Shown here one piece after another: positions 1 through 8,861 of a stretch of 64,000 bases of DNA (position 1 is its first letter; each line of letters opens with the position of its first letter). The stretch is taken from positions 4,774,001 to 4,838,000 of the forward strand of contig NZ_CP108488.1 of NCBI RefSeq assembly GCF_035987325.1, written 5' to 3'. A program made the translations under genes and the position numbers. The stretch comes from Streptomyces sp. NBC_01244. GTDB taxonomy: Bacteria > Actinomycetota > Actinomycetes > Streptomycetales > Streptomycetaceae. The notes under the pieces were generated by a model. The model searched no databases. It was not told the origin of the DNA and saw nothing but the letters and a program-made list of their open reading frames with translations.

Positions 1-1
1 G

Positions 2-73
2 CGTCCTCCGCCACCCAACCGGACCAAGACCTACATCGAATCGGCGTCCGAAGAGGGCGGGCAGACGACCTGA
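2..73 (+). CDS. C-terminal tail of a protein truncated by the window edge
   Basis: An open frame enters from the left edge and stops at a TGA at 71-73, giving about 23 residues ending EEGGQTT. Third codon positions are mostly G or C, as expected for streptomycete coding DNA. The tail is too short to place in a family, and the gene continues outside the window. Function unknown. Confidence 0.3.
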   Translation, partial: RPPPPNRTKTYIESASEEGGQTT

Positions 74-608
74 GAAGGGCTCGGGTGGCCGGCTCAGGAG
101 CGGCAGCCACCCCACCCCAGCAGGACACGTCCGGCTTCCGCGACACCAACCTGTTCGCGCCTGTTCGCGTTTTCCTTCGCGACCGACCAACGGCTGGCTT
201 TGTCCACGGGAACGGGAACGGCCAGCACTTGGTCAGTGGATTGGGAGGCGGTTGGCGACCGTGGCCCGCGCTGAATGTCACGAGTTCCGACAGCACCAGG
301 CCTGCTGGACAGGGTCAGAGGGGCCTGACAGCGGCCAAGATCCTTTCCCCACGTACGGCCACCGATTCCCCGGTGACGGCCCCCACCTGCGGCCAGTTAC
401 GTTCCCCACGCCCCTACGCGCTGAACACGAGCAGTAACCGCTGATGGGGCTGCCGCTGCGGCCGAGTGCTCTCGTTAACCGCACAGCGTGCCATCTGGCG
501 AGTTGCGTGCATGGTTGGCCGGAAACCGTCTGACCTGTGTTGATGTGTGATTCCTAGGCTGGCTTGATCCACTTGAGCGTGCGCAACTCATCCGCAAAGG
601 AAAAAATT
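74..608. other. Intergenic stretch with no convincing gene
   Basis: Open frames exist here on both strands, for example 85-444 on the plus strand. They have no ribosome-binding site, no recognisable domain and random-looking composition. I see no tRNA, repeat or strong hairpin. It may hold the promoter for the small gene starting at 609. Confidence 0.4.
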
Positions 609-941
609 ATGGACTCTCGCCTCATCTTCGAGAATGACTACAACCTGGTCGCGAACCCTGATGGGGATGGGTGGCAGTGGGGCGTGAAGAACACGGCGGA
701 CGTGCCGCTCGTCTGCGACACCTATACGTGGGCCTTTGCCCCAGCGTTCAACATCCTTTCCGCGTCGGAGAACGTCACCGTCATCGAAACTAACGGGGAG
801 GACGTAACCCGGTTCGCCTTGGTGTTCGGCACGGTCCCGCCGGGAGAGACGGTCTACGCAACCATCCAGACCGACGTGACGCAGGCGTACTTGGACGCAG
901 GAGCAGAGATCAGCACCACGCTGGTCGACGCGGACGAGTAG
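609..941 (+). CDS. Small acidic hypothetical protein
   Basis: A 110-residue protein that I do not recognise. The start at 609 has a purine-rich AAAGGA about 8 bases upstream; an in-frame upstream ATG at 564 has none. There is no signal peptide or membrane segment. The chain is acidic and rich in V, T, D and G, ends in DADE, and alternates in a way that suggests a small beta-sandwich, which is inference only. The next gene on the same strand encodes a DM13 protein, but nothing shows that they act together. Confidence 0.6.
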   Translation: MDSRLIFENDYNLVANPDGDGWQWGVKNTADVPLVCDTYTWAFAPAFNILSASENVTVIETNGEDVTRFALVFGTVPPGETVYATIQTDVTQAYLDAGAEISTTLVDADE

Positions 942-1037
942 GGCGTAAGTAAACCGTCATCAGGCTGGCATGGCGGTCGTGTCACGATGTGCCGTTGAAT
1001 GCGTCATGACGGTTACCAGGATGCAAGGGGTGGGGTT

Positions 1038-1610
1038 GTGGGACGTGACGGGAGGCGGCGTGGGCCGCTGGTGATCGGTGCGCTGATTGTGGCGACCGCT
1101 GTGGTGGCCCTGGGCCTGTTCTGGTTCCAGCCGTGGACGCTGTGGCAGGACGAGACCGTGCGGGATGCGCTGCCCTCAACCACGCCGACCCCAACGGCGT
1201 CGGCGCTGGCTCAGGCAAAGCCAGAGGCGAGTTCCTCGCCGTCGGCCCCCGCCGGGCCACAGACAATCGCTGCGGGCGAATTGATCACCCATGAGCACAA
1301 GACGACTGGCAGCGTGAAGATCGTCCGTCTAGCCGACGGTTCGCACACGTTGAGGCTGGAGAACCTCGACACCAGCAACGGCCCGGACCTACGTGTGTGG
1401 CTGACCGACGCCCCGGTGAAGGAGGGCAAGGCCGGCTGGTCCGTCTTCGATGACGGCAAGTACGTGAGCCTGGGCAAGCTCAAGGGCAACAAGGGCAACC
1501 AGAACTACGAGATCCCGGCCGACGTGAACCTCGCCGCATACAGCAGCGTCAGCATCTGGTGCGACCGCTTCGACGTCTCCTTCGGCGCTGCGAGCCTCCA
1601 GAACGTGTGA
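1038..1610 (+). CDS. Membrane-anchored DM13-domain protein
   Basis: About 190 residues. A short basic N-terminus is followed by one transmembrane helix (roughly residues 10-30), a Pro/Ser/Thr/Ala-rich stalk, and a C-terminal DM13 domain of about 110 residues. The domain has the family signature: HEHKTTGSVKIV, then LDTSNGPDLRVWLTD, and a conserved cysteine in SIWCDRF. DM13 domains are proposed to have redox roles at the cell surface; the substrate here is unknown. I chose the GTG at 1038 because AAGGGGTGGGG precedes it. An ATG at 999 in the same frame would add 13 residues but lacks a clear ribosome site. A strong hairpin follows the stop. Confidence 0.8.
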   Translation: MGRDGRRRGPLVIGALIVATAVVALGLFWFQPWTLWQDETVRDALPSTTPTPTASALAQAKPEASSSPSAPAGPQTIAAGELITHEHKTTGSVKIVRLADGSHTLRLENLDTSNGPDLRVWLTDAPVKEGKAGWSVFDDGKYVSLGKLKGNKGNQNYEIPADVNLAAYSSVSIWCDRFDVSFGAASLQNV

Positions 1611-1622
1611 CCCAGCACCGCG

Positions 1623-1653
1623 GCGGCCCGCCGGCATACTGCCGGCGGGCCGC
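1623..1653. terminator. Hairpin between convergent genes
   Basis: Perfect 13-bp arms (1623-1635 and 1641-1653) around a 5-base loop, GC-rich. It sits between the DM13 gene ending at 1610 and the convergent minus-strand gene ending at 1669, so it can serve both directions. Confidence 0.75.
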
Positions 1654-1668
1654 ACGCTATCGGGGTGT

Positions 1669-2214
1669 TCAGGCCCGCTTGACCGTGAAGACGCACCAGG
1701 CGGTCCATTCGGAGGCCGTGGAGCCGTCCTTGACCCGCATGCGCCAGCGGTAGTCGCCGTCGGTGAGCTTCCCTTCGGGGAGCTGGTAGGCGGCGTCGTG
1801 GCTGGTGTCGCTGGTCAGCTGCTTGCGTACGACCTGCTTCCCGTCCGCGGCGTCGACCTCGAAGGCGACCTTCCGGCGGGGACCGGAGGAGTCGCCGCTG
1901 TCCACGGTGCCGGGAGGGGCTATCGACTCCAGGGTCGCGGCGAGCGTCGGCGACCCGCTGGTCACCACCGGCTTGCCTGCCGTGCCCCCACAGATCTGGA
2001 ATCCGGCGTACGGGCCGTCGGAGATCCGCGGCAGCTCGGGGGTGCGCAGCAGCAGGTCGTCCGGTCCGCCGTCGGCAGCCGCGGTGGTGTCCCCGGCGGA
2101 GCCGGAGAGGGCTGACGACAGGGGTGCGGCCGCCGCGCCAATGGCCAGGGCTGCGACGAGGGCGAGGACGACCCTTCCGGGCCTGGCCCGGAAGGTCTTG
2201 TTTCGCACACGCAT
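1669..2214 (-). CDS. Small secreted protein downstream of the haloperoxidase-like gene
   Basis: 181 residues with an N-terminal signal peptide: a basic MRVRNKTFRARPGR region and then an Ala/Leu-rich core. The mature part has two well-spaced cysteines (FQICGG and TAWCVFT) that could form a disulphide. The C-terminal half reads as a beta-rich domain (DGDYRWRMRVKDG) like fibronectin or Ig-type folds; this is a visual impression, not a family match. GGAAGAGAGA precedes the ATG. It begins 28 bp after the 958-residue haloperoxidase-like gene on the same strand, so the two are probably co-transcribed and the product may accompany that enzyme outside the cell. Function unknown. Confidence 0.65.
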   Translation of the reverse strand: MRVRNKTFRARPGRVVLALVAALAIGAAAAPLSSALSGSAGDTTAAADGGPDDLLLRTPELPRISDGPYAGFQICGGTAGKPVVTSGSPTLAATLESIAPPGTVDSGDSSGPRRKVAFEVDAADGKQVVRKQLTSDTSHDAAYQLPEGKLTDGDYRWRMRVKDGSTASEWTAWCVFTVKRA

Positions 2215-2242
2215 GGCTGTGTCTCTCTTCCTCACGGGTCGG

Positions 2243-5119
2243 CTACTTGACGTAGAGCGTGTGGCCGGGCTCGGGCGGGGCGATCTGGGTGCACTTGTAC
2301 GTGGTCCAGCGGTGCTCGGCGACCAGGCGCTTGCCCTGGGCCTCGCAGCCGCCGAGGTTGTTGAGGTCCTCGTACTTGACCCAGTCGGCAGCCGTGTTGG
2401 CCTTGAGCTTGTTGGCCGTGACGTATCCAGCGGCCTTACCGCCGGCACTGACGCCGTCGGTGCCGTCCCACCGGTAGTGCACGCCGAGCCAGACACGTCC
2501 GACCGCGTTCTCGGTGGCCGCGGCGGAGAAGGTGGTGAACGTCCGGGTCACACCGAGCGCGTTGGGGTCCTCGGTGGTCCCGGTCCACGTCATCTGGTCG
2601 GTGCCGAACCAGTCCTGCATGACCTTGGCCCAGGCACCGGCGAAGGTGGCGTGACCGGAGATGTAGGCGGGGAAGGGAGGGCTGAAGTGCTTGCCGTCCC
2701 GGTCCTGGGACAGCGGCTGCCAGTTCGGGTCGCCGACGGTGTTCGGGTTGCCGTCGCCGTCCTCACGCACCGCGCTCTCGGGGCGCCACAGGTCGATGTC
2801 GGTCTGGTACTTGGCGTCCCAGGCCGTCACCGCCGCGTCGGCCATCGCGAAGGCGGTGAGCGCGAACAGCTTGGCGTTGCCGGCGACCGTCAGACCCTGC
2901 TGGCGGGAGAGGATCTGGGTGTGCTCGAACAGCTGGCCCGGCGGCTTGTACGTGCCGTCGAGGTCATTGGCCCAGAACAGCGCGGCTTGGGTCTGATCGG
3001 CGGTACGGGTGGTGGAGTCGGCGCGGCCCAGGCTCTTCACGTCGTTGAACTGGTCCGTGTACGGCTGGCTCCCCAAGAGGGTGCCCATGACCGTATGGCC
3101 GGCCGGTCCAGCCGGGCGGAACTGGGAACCAGAGGTCATGCCGAACGGCTTGACCGTGCCCCACTGCGGAGTGGCGCCGTTGCCGGTGCCCGTCGGACGC
3201 CAGTAGCCGGCCACCGTGCTGCCCGTGTACGGCGCGATCGGGGCCGAGCCGTCGTTCTGACGGGCGGCGATCATCGCGGCGGCGGATTTCTGGCCAACCT
3301 CGGTGCCCGCGGCCCGCTGCTCGGAGGTGACGGCCGCGGGGATCGTCGAGCGCGCGGTCGCCAGCGCGGCGTCGAAACCGTACTTCGGGTCCGGATAGAC
3401 CGACTTCAGAACCTCGTAAGCAGCGTGGTCGATAGCGCTGTTCACGTCCGGCAGAGCGCCGTTGGTCGCCGTGGCCGTGGTGAGATACGGGGCGCCCAGG
3501 CACTTGGCCGCGCCTTCGGCGCAGCGGGCGGAGTTGGCCGCGTCGTAGATCGCACCGTGCACCATGGCGCCGGCCCGGGCCAGCGGGCCGGGGGCTCCGC
3601 CGGCCGCCTTGTACGTGGCCTGAAGGACGTCGTTCCAGTAGACGACGTGGTCCTTGACCGGGTCGGCCGGTGCCTCGTACGTCACAAGGATGGAGGGGGC
3701 GTTGGCGGGTGCGTCGGCCGAGGCGAAGATCTTGAACGCCTTGTTGTCGGCTTCGTCGGTGGCCCGCAGGCCGACCGTGTCCACCGTGCGGCTGTTCTGG
3801 GACCACTGCTTGACGAGCGGGGTGATGTCCTCCGACAGCCAGCGCGGCCCGCAGTCACCGTGGCCGTAGGTCTGGGTCGAGGTGGTCACCTTCGAGCGCC
3901 AGGTGGGCTGGGTGCTCCAGCGGGTGGCGGCGTCGGCTGTCCCGGTGTCCCAGATCTCCCAGGAGCGGGCCTCACAGGAGTCCGACCACACCGAGTACAG
4001 GTTCAGCTCGGCGTTGAGGATGTCCTGGCCGGTGACGGACCCGTTGCGCGGGAAGTTGATGAACGAACGCGCCTCGGTCTTCTGCCACGCACGCCCGACC
4101 TCCAGCCCGACGTTCCCGGAGTTGTCCGCCGTATCGCCGTTGCGGACAAAGGTGTCGAAGTTGGTGCCGAAGTACACGGCCGGGTCGATGGTGACCGGGA
4201 ACTCGGTGTCCGCGTCAGCCAGGAAGCCCTTGTCCGCCGAGACGTTGAGGTCGAACCCCTCGCCGCGCTGTACGACGTCCAGCGCGACCGGGGCGCGATG
4301 ACCGCCGACCTGGCCGGTCTTGTCGTTCGATGCGTCCCACATGAAGGGGGTCGGCAGCTTGCCGACGGCCTTGCCGGTCTTGGCATCGGCGAAGGAGACG
4401 GAGTTGTCGCCGCCTCGGGTGGCCTTGATGCCCTTGGCGCGCACCGGCAGCGTGAACGACGCCGCCCGCTCGGCCGCCGAGCGCTCCTTGACCACGAGGT
4501 ACTGCTCGAAACCGGTCCTGGTGGCCTCGACGACCAGGTCGGTGGCGGGCAGGACGTTCTCGTACGTGGCCTTGGCGCCCTGGAGCACGGGCTCGGGTAG
4601 CGTGCCCTTCCAGCCCAGGGACACGGTTTGCTCGCCGCGGCCCAGGCTGACCAGGTCACCGCCGGCAGCGCCGGTACGGCCGGCGAGCCTGAGGCCGCGG
4701 GGGTGGGCCTTGGACCGCACCGAGCCGTCGGCGTCCTTCACGAGCGTCACATCGACAGGGACCCACTGGCCGCCCTCACGGAAGCGGACCGGCCCCGCGA
4801 ACGACTCCACGGTCATGGTGCCGTCGGGGTTCGCCCACAGAGTGGTGCTCTCCGTGCGTGCCCCAATGACCTCGATCCGCCGGCCCTGAGCCTGCGCGGT
4901 GAGGCGGGAGGCTGTCTCTTCGCGGTCCTGGGCGCTGCGCGCGATGGTGTCGCGTTGCCCTGCGGCAGGGGAATCCGCTGCCGCAAGGGAGGGAGCGGCG
5001 ATGGTCGCCGCGATAGCTCCCTCGGCGAGCAGCAGCAGAGCCAGGGGAACGGCCAGGCCTCTGCCCTGGCGGCGCGTGGCCCGTACTGGTCCTTGGGACC
5101 GGCTGGTTGAGCTGTGCAC
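2243..5119 (-). CDS. Secreted DNRLRE domain fused to a vanadium-haloperoxidase-like (PAP2) domain
   Basis: 958 residues. A signal peptide lies in the first ~48. Residues ~60-310 resemble the N-terminal part of large secreted DNRLRE proteins, ~320-480 are a DNRLRE domain (a beta-sandwich of cell-wall proteins), and ~487-940 are a vanadium-dependent haloperoxidase / PAP2-type helical domain. Catalytic landmarks seen: R779 in DLWRP, S821-G-H823 in PAYISGHATF, R875 and H881 in GRVWLGVHYRW. These match the vanadate-binding R, SGH and R-x5-H set. The usual Lys seven residues before Arg is shifted: K770 is nine before. The start is GTG, with AAGGAG 8 bases upstream. Vanadium enzymes of this fold oxidise halides with peroxide, and relatives are acid phosphatases. 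Activity here is unproven. Confidence 0.85.
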   Translation of the reverse strand: MHSSTSRSQGPVRATRRQGRGLAVPLALLLLAEGAIAATIAAPSLAAADSPAAGQRDTIARSAQDREETASRLTAQAQGRRIEVIGARTESTTLWANPDGTMTVESFAGPVRFREGGQWVPVDVTLVKDADGSVRSKAHPRGLRLAGRTGAAGGDLVSLGRGEQTVSLGWKGTLPEPVLQGAKATYENVLPATDLVVEATRTGFEQYLVVKERSAAERAASFTLPVRAKGIKATRGGDNSVSFADAKTGKAVGKLPTPFMWDASNDKTGQVGGHRAPVALDVVQRGEGFDLNVSADKGFLADADTEFPVTIDPAVYFGTNFDTFVRNGDTADNSGNVGLEVGRAWQKTEARSFINFPRNGSVTGQDILNAELNLYSVWSDSCEARSWEIWDTGTADAATRWSTQPTWRSKVTTSTQTYGHGDCGPRWLSEDITPLVKQWSQNSRTVDTVGLRATDEADNKAFKIFASADAPANAPSILVTYEAPADPVKDHVVYWNDVLQATYKAAGGAPGPLARAGAMVHGAIYDAANSARCAEGAAKCLGAPYLTTATATNGALPDVNSAIDHAAYEVLKSVYPDPKYGFDAALATARSTIPAAVTSEQRAAGTEVGQKSAAAMIAARQNDGSAPIAPYTGSTVAGYWRPTGTGNGATPQWGTVKPFGMTSGSQFRPAGPAGHTVMGTLLGSQPYTDQFNDVKSLGRADSTTRTADQTQAALFWANDLDGTYKPPGQLFEHTQILSRQQGLTVAGNAKLFALTAFAMADAAVTAWDAKYQTDIDLWRPESAVREDGDGNPNTVGDPNWQPLSQDRDGKHFSPPFPAYISGHATFAGAWAKVMQDWFGTDQMTWTGTTEDPNALGVTRTFTTFSAAATENAVGRVWLGVHYRWDGTDGVSAGGKAAGYVTANKLKANTAADWVKYEDLNNLGGCEAQGKRLVAEHRWTTYKCTQIAPPEPGHTLYVK

Positions 5120-5559
5120 GGTGTCGACTCCTTGCCATCAGAAGTGGGGAACAGACGTGCGGATGCTTCCAGTGGACGATCACCGTGTCCATGCAGGGTC
5201 TCGCCGCATGGAAGTGATCATGGCGACGCTGGAATAGGGAACTCCGAAGCGGTGTGCGGGAAGCCCTAAGAGGCATGCTTATGTGGCTAGTTGGTACCGA
5301 ACAGCGCTCTTGCGGTACACCGTCAGCGAAAGTCCGGGCGCCACGGACGGACTGGCTGTGACCGCTCTCCCCCGGTGATGCCGACGGTCAGCGAGCTCGG
5401 TAAACCGTCCAGCCGACGTCCAAGTGCCGCATGGCAATCTCGACAGCATCCCTGATCAGTGCGGGGTCGTCATGACGCCGTCCTGGATGGCCGCCATCAC
5501 ACCGCGCGGGCGAGCAGCTCGGGCTCATAATGCCGGGCACCGGGCGCGCGGGAGCCACG
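5120..5559. other. Intergenic stretch upstream of the first haloperoxidase-like gene
   Basis: No convincing gene. Minus-strand frames near 5388-5480 read DPALIRDAVEIAM and could be worn coding sequence, but I cannot name a family. The promoter for the gene starting at 5119 should lie in the first 100 bases; no clear -35/-10 pair stands out. Confidence 0.35.
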
Positions 5560-5730
5560 TCAGCCCGCCGCGCCCTTGAGCCGCTCGGCGTCGAGGACGG
5601 TGATGCGGCCGCGGGCATGGCGGAGCAAGCCGCGGTCGGCGAAATCGTGCAGCACTTTGGTACAGGTCTCACGGGAGGTTCCGGCGAGGGCGGCGAGTTG
5701 TTCGCCGCATGTGGCCGGAGTCAAGCAGGC
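5560..5730 (-). pseudogene. Remnant of a Crp/Fnr-family regulator (C-terminal HTH only)
   Basis: The minus strand encodes EQLAALAGTSRETCTKVL followed by HDFADRGLLRHARGRI and a normal end. This is the DNA-binding winged helix of Crp/Fnr regulators. Upstream codons in the same frame lose all similarity; no cyclic-nucleotide-binding domain is found in any frame back to about 6000. I infer a decayed gene of which only the last ~55 codons are recognisable. It lies at the left edge of the signalling-like cluster and is unlikely to be functional. Confidence 0.6.
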
Positions 5731-6163
5731 CGGGCCTGAGGCGATCGAGGATTGGGTGCGGGGCGCAGCCGAATGTGCACGGCGTGCGACGGCCGCGGAC
5801 ATGGAACGCCCGAGTGCGACACGAAGGTGGTCGGGAGGGACGTCCTGCTCGACGGCAGGAGTTCTACAGGGGCATCGGCGGGCGGCGGGGAGAAGCGGCT
5901 GTTCTTGACCCCGCTCGGGTTGGACGCCGCCTCGTACCGGGCCAGAAGCTGGATGAGGTGGGCGGTCGCCGCGGTGCGCGCGAGGCGGGGGTACCTCATC
6001 CAATGGCGGTGAACGAGGCGATCATCGCGCTCGTCCGGCGGAAGCCCGAACCGGACCTGCCTGCCCCGGGGATACCGGAGCAGGCGCAGCTGGCCGGGCC
6101 CACCATCTCAGAACTCACGGCCCGACCCGCCGACGCCGGCCAGCCGTGGGATTCAACAGCCTT
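5731..6163. other. Degenerate sequence between the Crp remnant and the ligase-like gene
   Basis: Several overlapping open frames exist on both strands, but none has a recognisable domain or a good start. It probably contains the decayed N-terminal part of the Crp-type gene. Nothing else identified. Confidence 0.35.
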
Positions 6164-7435
6164 TCAGCTGGCCTCTTCGTAGTCGAACAGCGCCTCGGGA
6201 ACCTGCTCGGCAATAACCAGGAGCGGAGCGCCGCCGACCATCGTGGCGCCGGACAAGCGCTCCACCGCGACGACCTCGAAGGACCCCGGCGCCTCGTCCA
6301 CGGCACCCCGCAGGGTCATGTGGTTACCGAGGATCTGACTCTGGATCCAGCCGCAGGTGTACTGGTCAGCTGGGACGTCAGGGTGCAGCCGCACGGACAG
6401 GCAGAGCTGCTCGTCGGCCGTGCCCTGGTTGACCAGGGTCGCCTGAGCTTCCGCCACTTCCGCTTCCGCGCAGGCCAGCGAGACCAGTTCCTCGGCGGCG
6501 AGAGTACGACCACGGAAGGTCAGACTCGCGCCGGAATGGCCCTGCACCCGGATGGCAGGCTCGGCGATGCCGCACGCACACGCCGCCATCTCGCCCAGCC
6601 CACCCGTCTGGAAACGCAGGAGCGGGAACGTCGACTCACGGTGCGTGTTGGTGACGAGGAAGCTTTCCGCGTCCAGTTCCACGTACTGGTGCGGCAGGAC
6701 GTGGAAGGTGTCCGGCGAGCACGCGGGCGTGTTGTGGCCGATCGGGCCAGAAGCAGGCGAGCAGTACAGACCCCAGATCTCGGCGTTCGGCAGGTGCCGG
6801 GCGACGAGCTCAGCCGTAGCGGTCACATCTCCGACGCTGCTCAGCAGCAGCTTGCGCAGCCAGGGCAGGGAGCGCCCCGAAGCCATGGCCATCCGCACCA
6901 CTCGGGCGATGACGGCCGAGGGCGCCGCGAGTGCGGTGACGCCCCGGTTCTCGAGGAAGTCGAGCCACTGACCGAGTTCGTCGTCGTTGAGGTGGCCGAT
7001 GGGCACGGTGGTAGCACCGCAGAGAGCCGCGTACACGTTGAAGAAATGGAAGGCCGACTGCAGTCGGCCGGCCGGGAAGAGGTTCGCCACGACGTCCCCG
7101 CCGTCCAGCGGCCTCCACTGCTCCAGCAGCTGCGGTGCGAACATGTCGTCCGGGAGCATGCTGAGCTCGGGGTGAGCCAGCGTGCCACCACCAGCCGAGA
7201 GGATGGCACCCTGTCGGTGCCGCGGGTCTTCGAGCAGCAGGCGGACCGTTTCGTGGTACTCGGCCTGGGTCAGGACCGGCACCTCTGACAGGTCCAGCGG
7301 GCGGGCGACTTGGAGAAGGTCTGCGTACTTCCCGCGGAGCGAGGAAATGTTCGCCGCCGTGCGCAGCATGTCCTCGAGCTCGCGCGGGGCAGGACTTCGA
7401 CCGATCGACGGGGTTGGCCCCGCGGTCTTTGTCAT
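6164..7435 (-). CDS. Adenylate-forming (PaaK/AMP-ligase-like) enzyme, divergent
   Basis: 423 residues, similar in size and layout to phenylacetate-CoA-ligase-type adenylating proteins. The phosphate-binding loop is altered: LSAGGGTLAHPE stands where SSGTTGxPK would be, so the usual Lys is absent. FQTGGLGEM near residue 300 corresponds to the hinge TGDL motif, and a short C-terminal subdomain follows. The activity could be acyl activation, but the weak P-loop makes this uncertain. The ATG at 7435 has GAGAGG 9 bases upstream; an upstream start at 7483 in the same frame has none. It is divergent from the aldo/keto reductase across a 394-bp gap and lies at the edge of the AfsA-type cluster, so it may activate a precursor acid. 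Confidence 0.65.
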   Translation of the reverse strand: MTKTAGPTPSIGRSPAPRELEDMLRTAANISSLRGKYADLLQVARPLDLSEVPVLTQAEYHETVRLLLEDPRHRQGAILSAGGGTLAHPELSMLPDDMFAPQLLEQWRPLDGGDVVANLFPAGRLQSAFHFFNVYAALCGATTVPIGHLNDDELGQWLDFLENRGVTALAAPSAVIARVVRMAMASGRSLPWLRKLLLSSVGDVTATAELVARHLPNAEIWGLYCSPASGPIGHNTPACSPDTFHVLPHQYVELDAESFLVTNTHRESTFPLLRFQTGGLGEMAACACGIAEPAIRVQGHSGASLTFRGRTLAAEELVSLACAEAEVAEAQATLVNQGTADEQLCLSVRLHPDVPADQYTCGWIQSQILGNHMTLRGAVDEAPGSFEVVAVERLSGATMVGGAPLLVIAEQVPEALFDYEEAS

Positions 7436-7829
7436 ATCGGCGGACCTCTCGGGGTATAGCCAGCAGGATGTGACCGAGGTCACTCCAAAGTAGATGGATT
7501 CACCCCATCCGCCCCCCGGCCGCGAGTCTATTTAAATCCGCAGGCAGGCCCGTGTCAATGACTTACTGCCGACAGGCGATTTCGGCTCCATCAGGCGAAA
7601 CTGGGCCATCCCCGAACAGCGCCGACCGTCGCGAGCATAGGGTTTTCGGCCACACCAAGCGGAAAGACTAATTCCGAACCACGTGCCCCGACCGTGAATT
7701 CAAAGCGAAGAATCCACCCATATCTCAAATCCTGAGATGCCCGACGGCGCGGCACCCTACCCCTTCGCCGCCCGAAGGCATACGATAAGAGATCGTATAT
7801 CTATACGATCACGAATGATGGAGGCATGC
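7436..7829. other. Divergent intergenic region upstream of ligase-like and aldo/keto reductase genes
   Basis: No gene seen. It is AT-richer than its surroundings (for example TTTAAAT near 7530) and carries an operator-like array at its right end (7780-7810). It must contain the promoters of both divergent genes. Confidence 0.5.
7786..7810. promoter_or_regulatory. TAAGA-N2-TCTTA-type operator plus overlapping palindrome
   Basis: TAAGA-GA-TCGTA occupies 7786-7797, matching the repeat found at four other promoters here with one mismatch. It overlaps a separate inverted repeat: GATCGTAT (7791-7798), spacer ATCT, ATACGATC (7803-7810). With ATACGAT at 7780-7786 there are three alternating half-sites on successive turns. 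The array lies 20-50 bases before the ATG at 7830, where a repressor would block transcription. Confidence 0.6.
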
Positions 7830-8813
7830 ATGCAGACCCGCACCCTGGGAAGCGACCTCGAGGTGTCCGCCGTCGGTCTCGGCTGCATGGGGATGTCCCA
7901 TGTGTACGGGAGCGCCGAGGAGGACACGTCCATCGCAACCATCCGACGCGCGCTCGACATCGGTACCACATTTCTTGACACTGCGGACATCTACGGCGGT
8001 GGCCACAACGAAGAGCTCGTCGGGCGAGCCCTGGCCGGCCGGCGCGGCGAGGCGGTGCTTGCCACGAAGTTCGGCTTCACGATGCGAGACAGCGGCATCC
8101 CGGGCGGCGTGAACGGCACACCTGAGTACGTTGCCGAAGCCTGCGAAGCGTCGCTTAAGCGCTTGAATACCGACTACATCGACCTGTACTACCTGCACCG
8201 CCGCGACCGGAACGTCCCCGTCGAGGAAACCGTAGGAGCCATGGCCGAGCTGGTCCATGCCGGGAAGGTGCGATACATCGGACTGTCCGAGGTAAGCGCG
8301 GAGACTCTTCGCCGCGCCCATGCTGTGCACCCCGTGGCGGCGCTGCAGAGTGAGTGGTCCCTCTGGGAGCGCGGGATCGAGGAGGACGTCCTGCCTGCCG
8401 CCCGGGAACTCGGGATCGGCCTGGTCCCGTGGTCCCCCGCCGGCCGGGGCTTCCTCTCGGGCTCGATCACATCCCTGGACGAACTTCCCGCGGACGACTA
8501 CCGGCACCACGACCCCCGGTACCAGGGAGAGAACCTCCAGAAGAATCTCGAGCTGGTGCGTCGGCTCAACTCCGTCGCCGAGCGCCTCGGTCACTCGCCC
8601 GTCCAGGTCGCGCTGGCCTGGCTGCTGCATCAGGGCCGGGATGTGGTGCCGATCCCCGGGACCAAGCGGATCTCCTACTTGGAGGAGAATTCCGCCTCTG
8701 CCGCCATCGAGCTGACCGAGGATGTGACAAATGAGCTGTCGGAAATATTCTCCATGGGCGTGACCGCTGGACCTCGGTACGGCGAAGCGTCACTCAAGCT
8801 GTCCAACGGATAA
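7830..8813 (+). CDS. Aldo/keto reductase
   Basis: 327 residues, the typical length. The family signatures are present in order: [24 protein letters not shown] with the catalytic Asp and Tyr; the Lys in LATKFGF; and the His in YYLHRRD. The C-terminal PIPGTKR segment binds the NADPH phosphate. It should reduce a carbonyl using NADPH in the cytosol. The ATG at 7830 has GGAGG 6 bases upstream; an upstream in-frame start at 7737 would place the operator inside the coding region. In A-factor biosynthesis a reductase is needed after the AfsA step, and the shared operator suggests this enzyme could supply it. That is inference. Confidence 0.9.
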   Translation: MQTRTLGSDLEVSAVGLGCMGMSHVYGSAEEDTSIATIRRALDIGTTFLDTADIYGGGHNEELVGRALAGRRGEAVLATKFGFTMRDSGIPGGVNGTPEYVAEACEASLKRLNTDYIDLYYLHRRDRNVPVEETVGAMAELVHAGKVRYIGLSEVSAETLRRAHAVHPVAALQSEWSLWERGIEEDVLPAARELGIGLVPWSPAGRGFLSGSITSLDELPADDYRHHDPRYQGENLQKNLELVRRLNSVAERLGHSPVQVALAWLLHQGRDVVPIPGTKRISYLEENSASAAIELTEDVTNELSEIFSMGVTAGPRYGEASLKLSNG

Positions 8814-8838
8814 CCGCTGGCGAATGACGTAACGAAGG

Positions 8839-8861
8839 GCGGGTGCTCGAAGAGCACTCGC
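8839..8861 (+). terminator. Hairpin after the aldo/keto reductase
   Basis: GCGGGTGCTC (8839-8848) pairs with GAGCACTCGC (8852-8861) with one G-U pair and a 3-base loop, followed by CTTTCGCTT. It lies 25 bp after the stop codon. Confidence 0.7.

Noticed and set aside
85..444. Possible 119-residue protein near the left edge
   Set aside because: No ribosome site, random-looking composition, no family.
1805..4600. A 931-codon open frame on the plus strand
   Set aside because: It is the antisense shadow of the haloperoxidase fusion. Composition is Gly/Arg/Val-rich with no domains, whereas the minus strand shows a signal peptide and active-site motifs.
5232..5285. TAAGAGGCATGCTTA near 5267 as another cluster operator
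   Set aside because: The half-sites are too far apart and the spacing differs from the N2 centre of the other sites.
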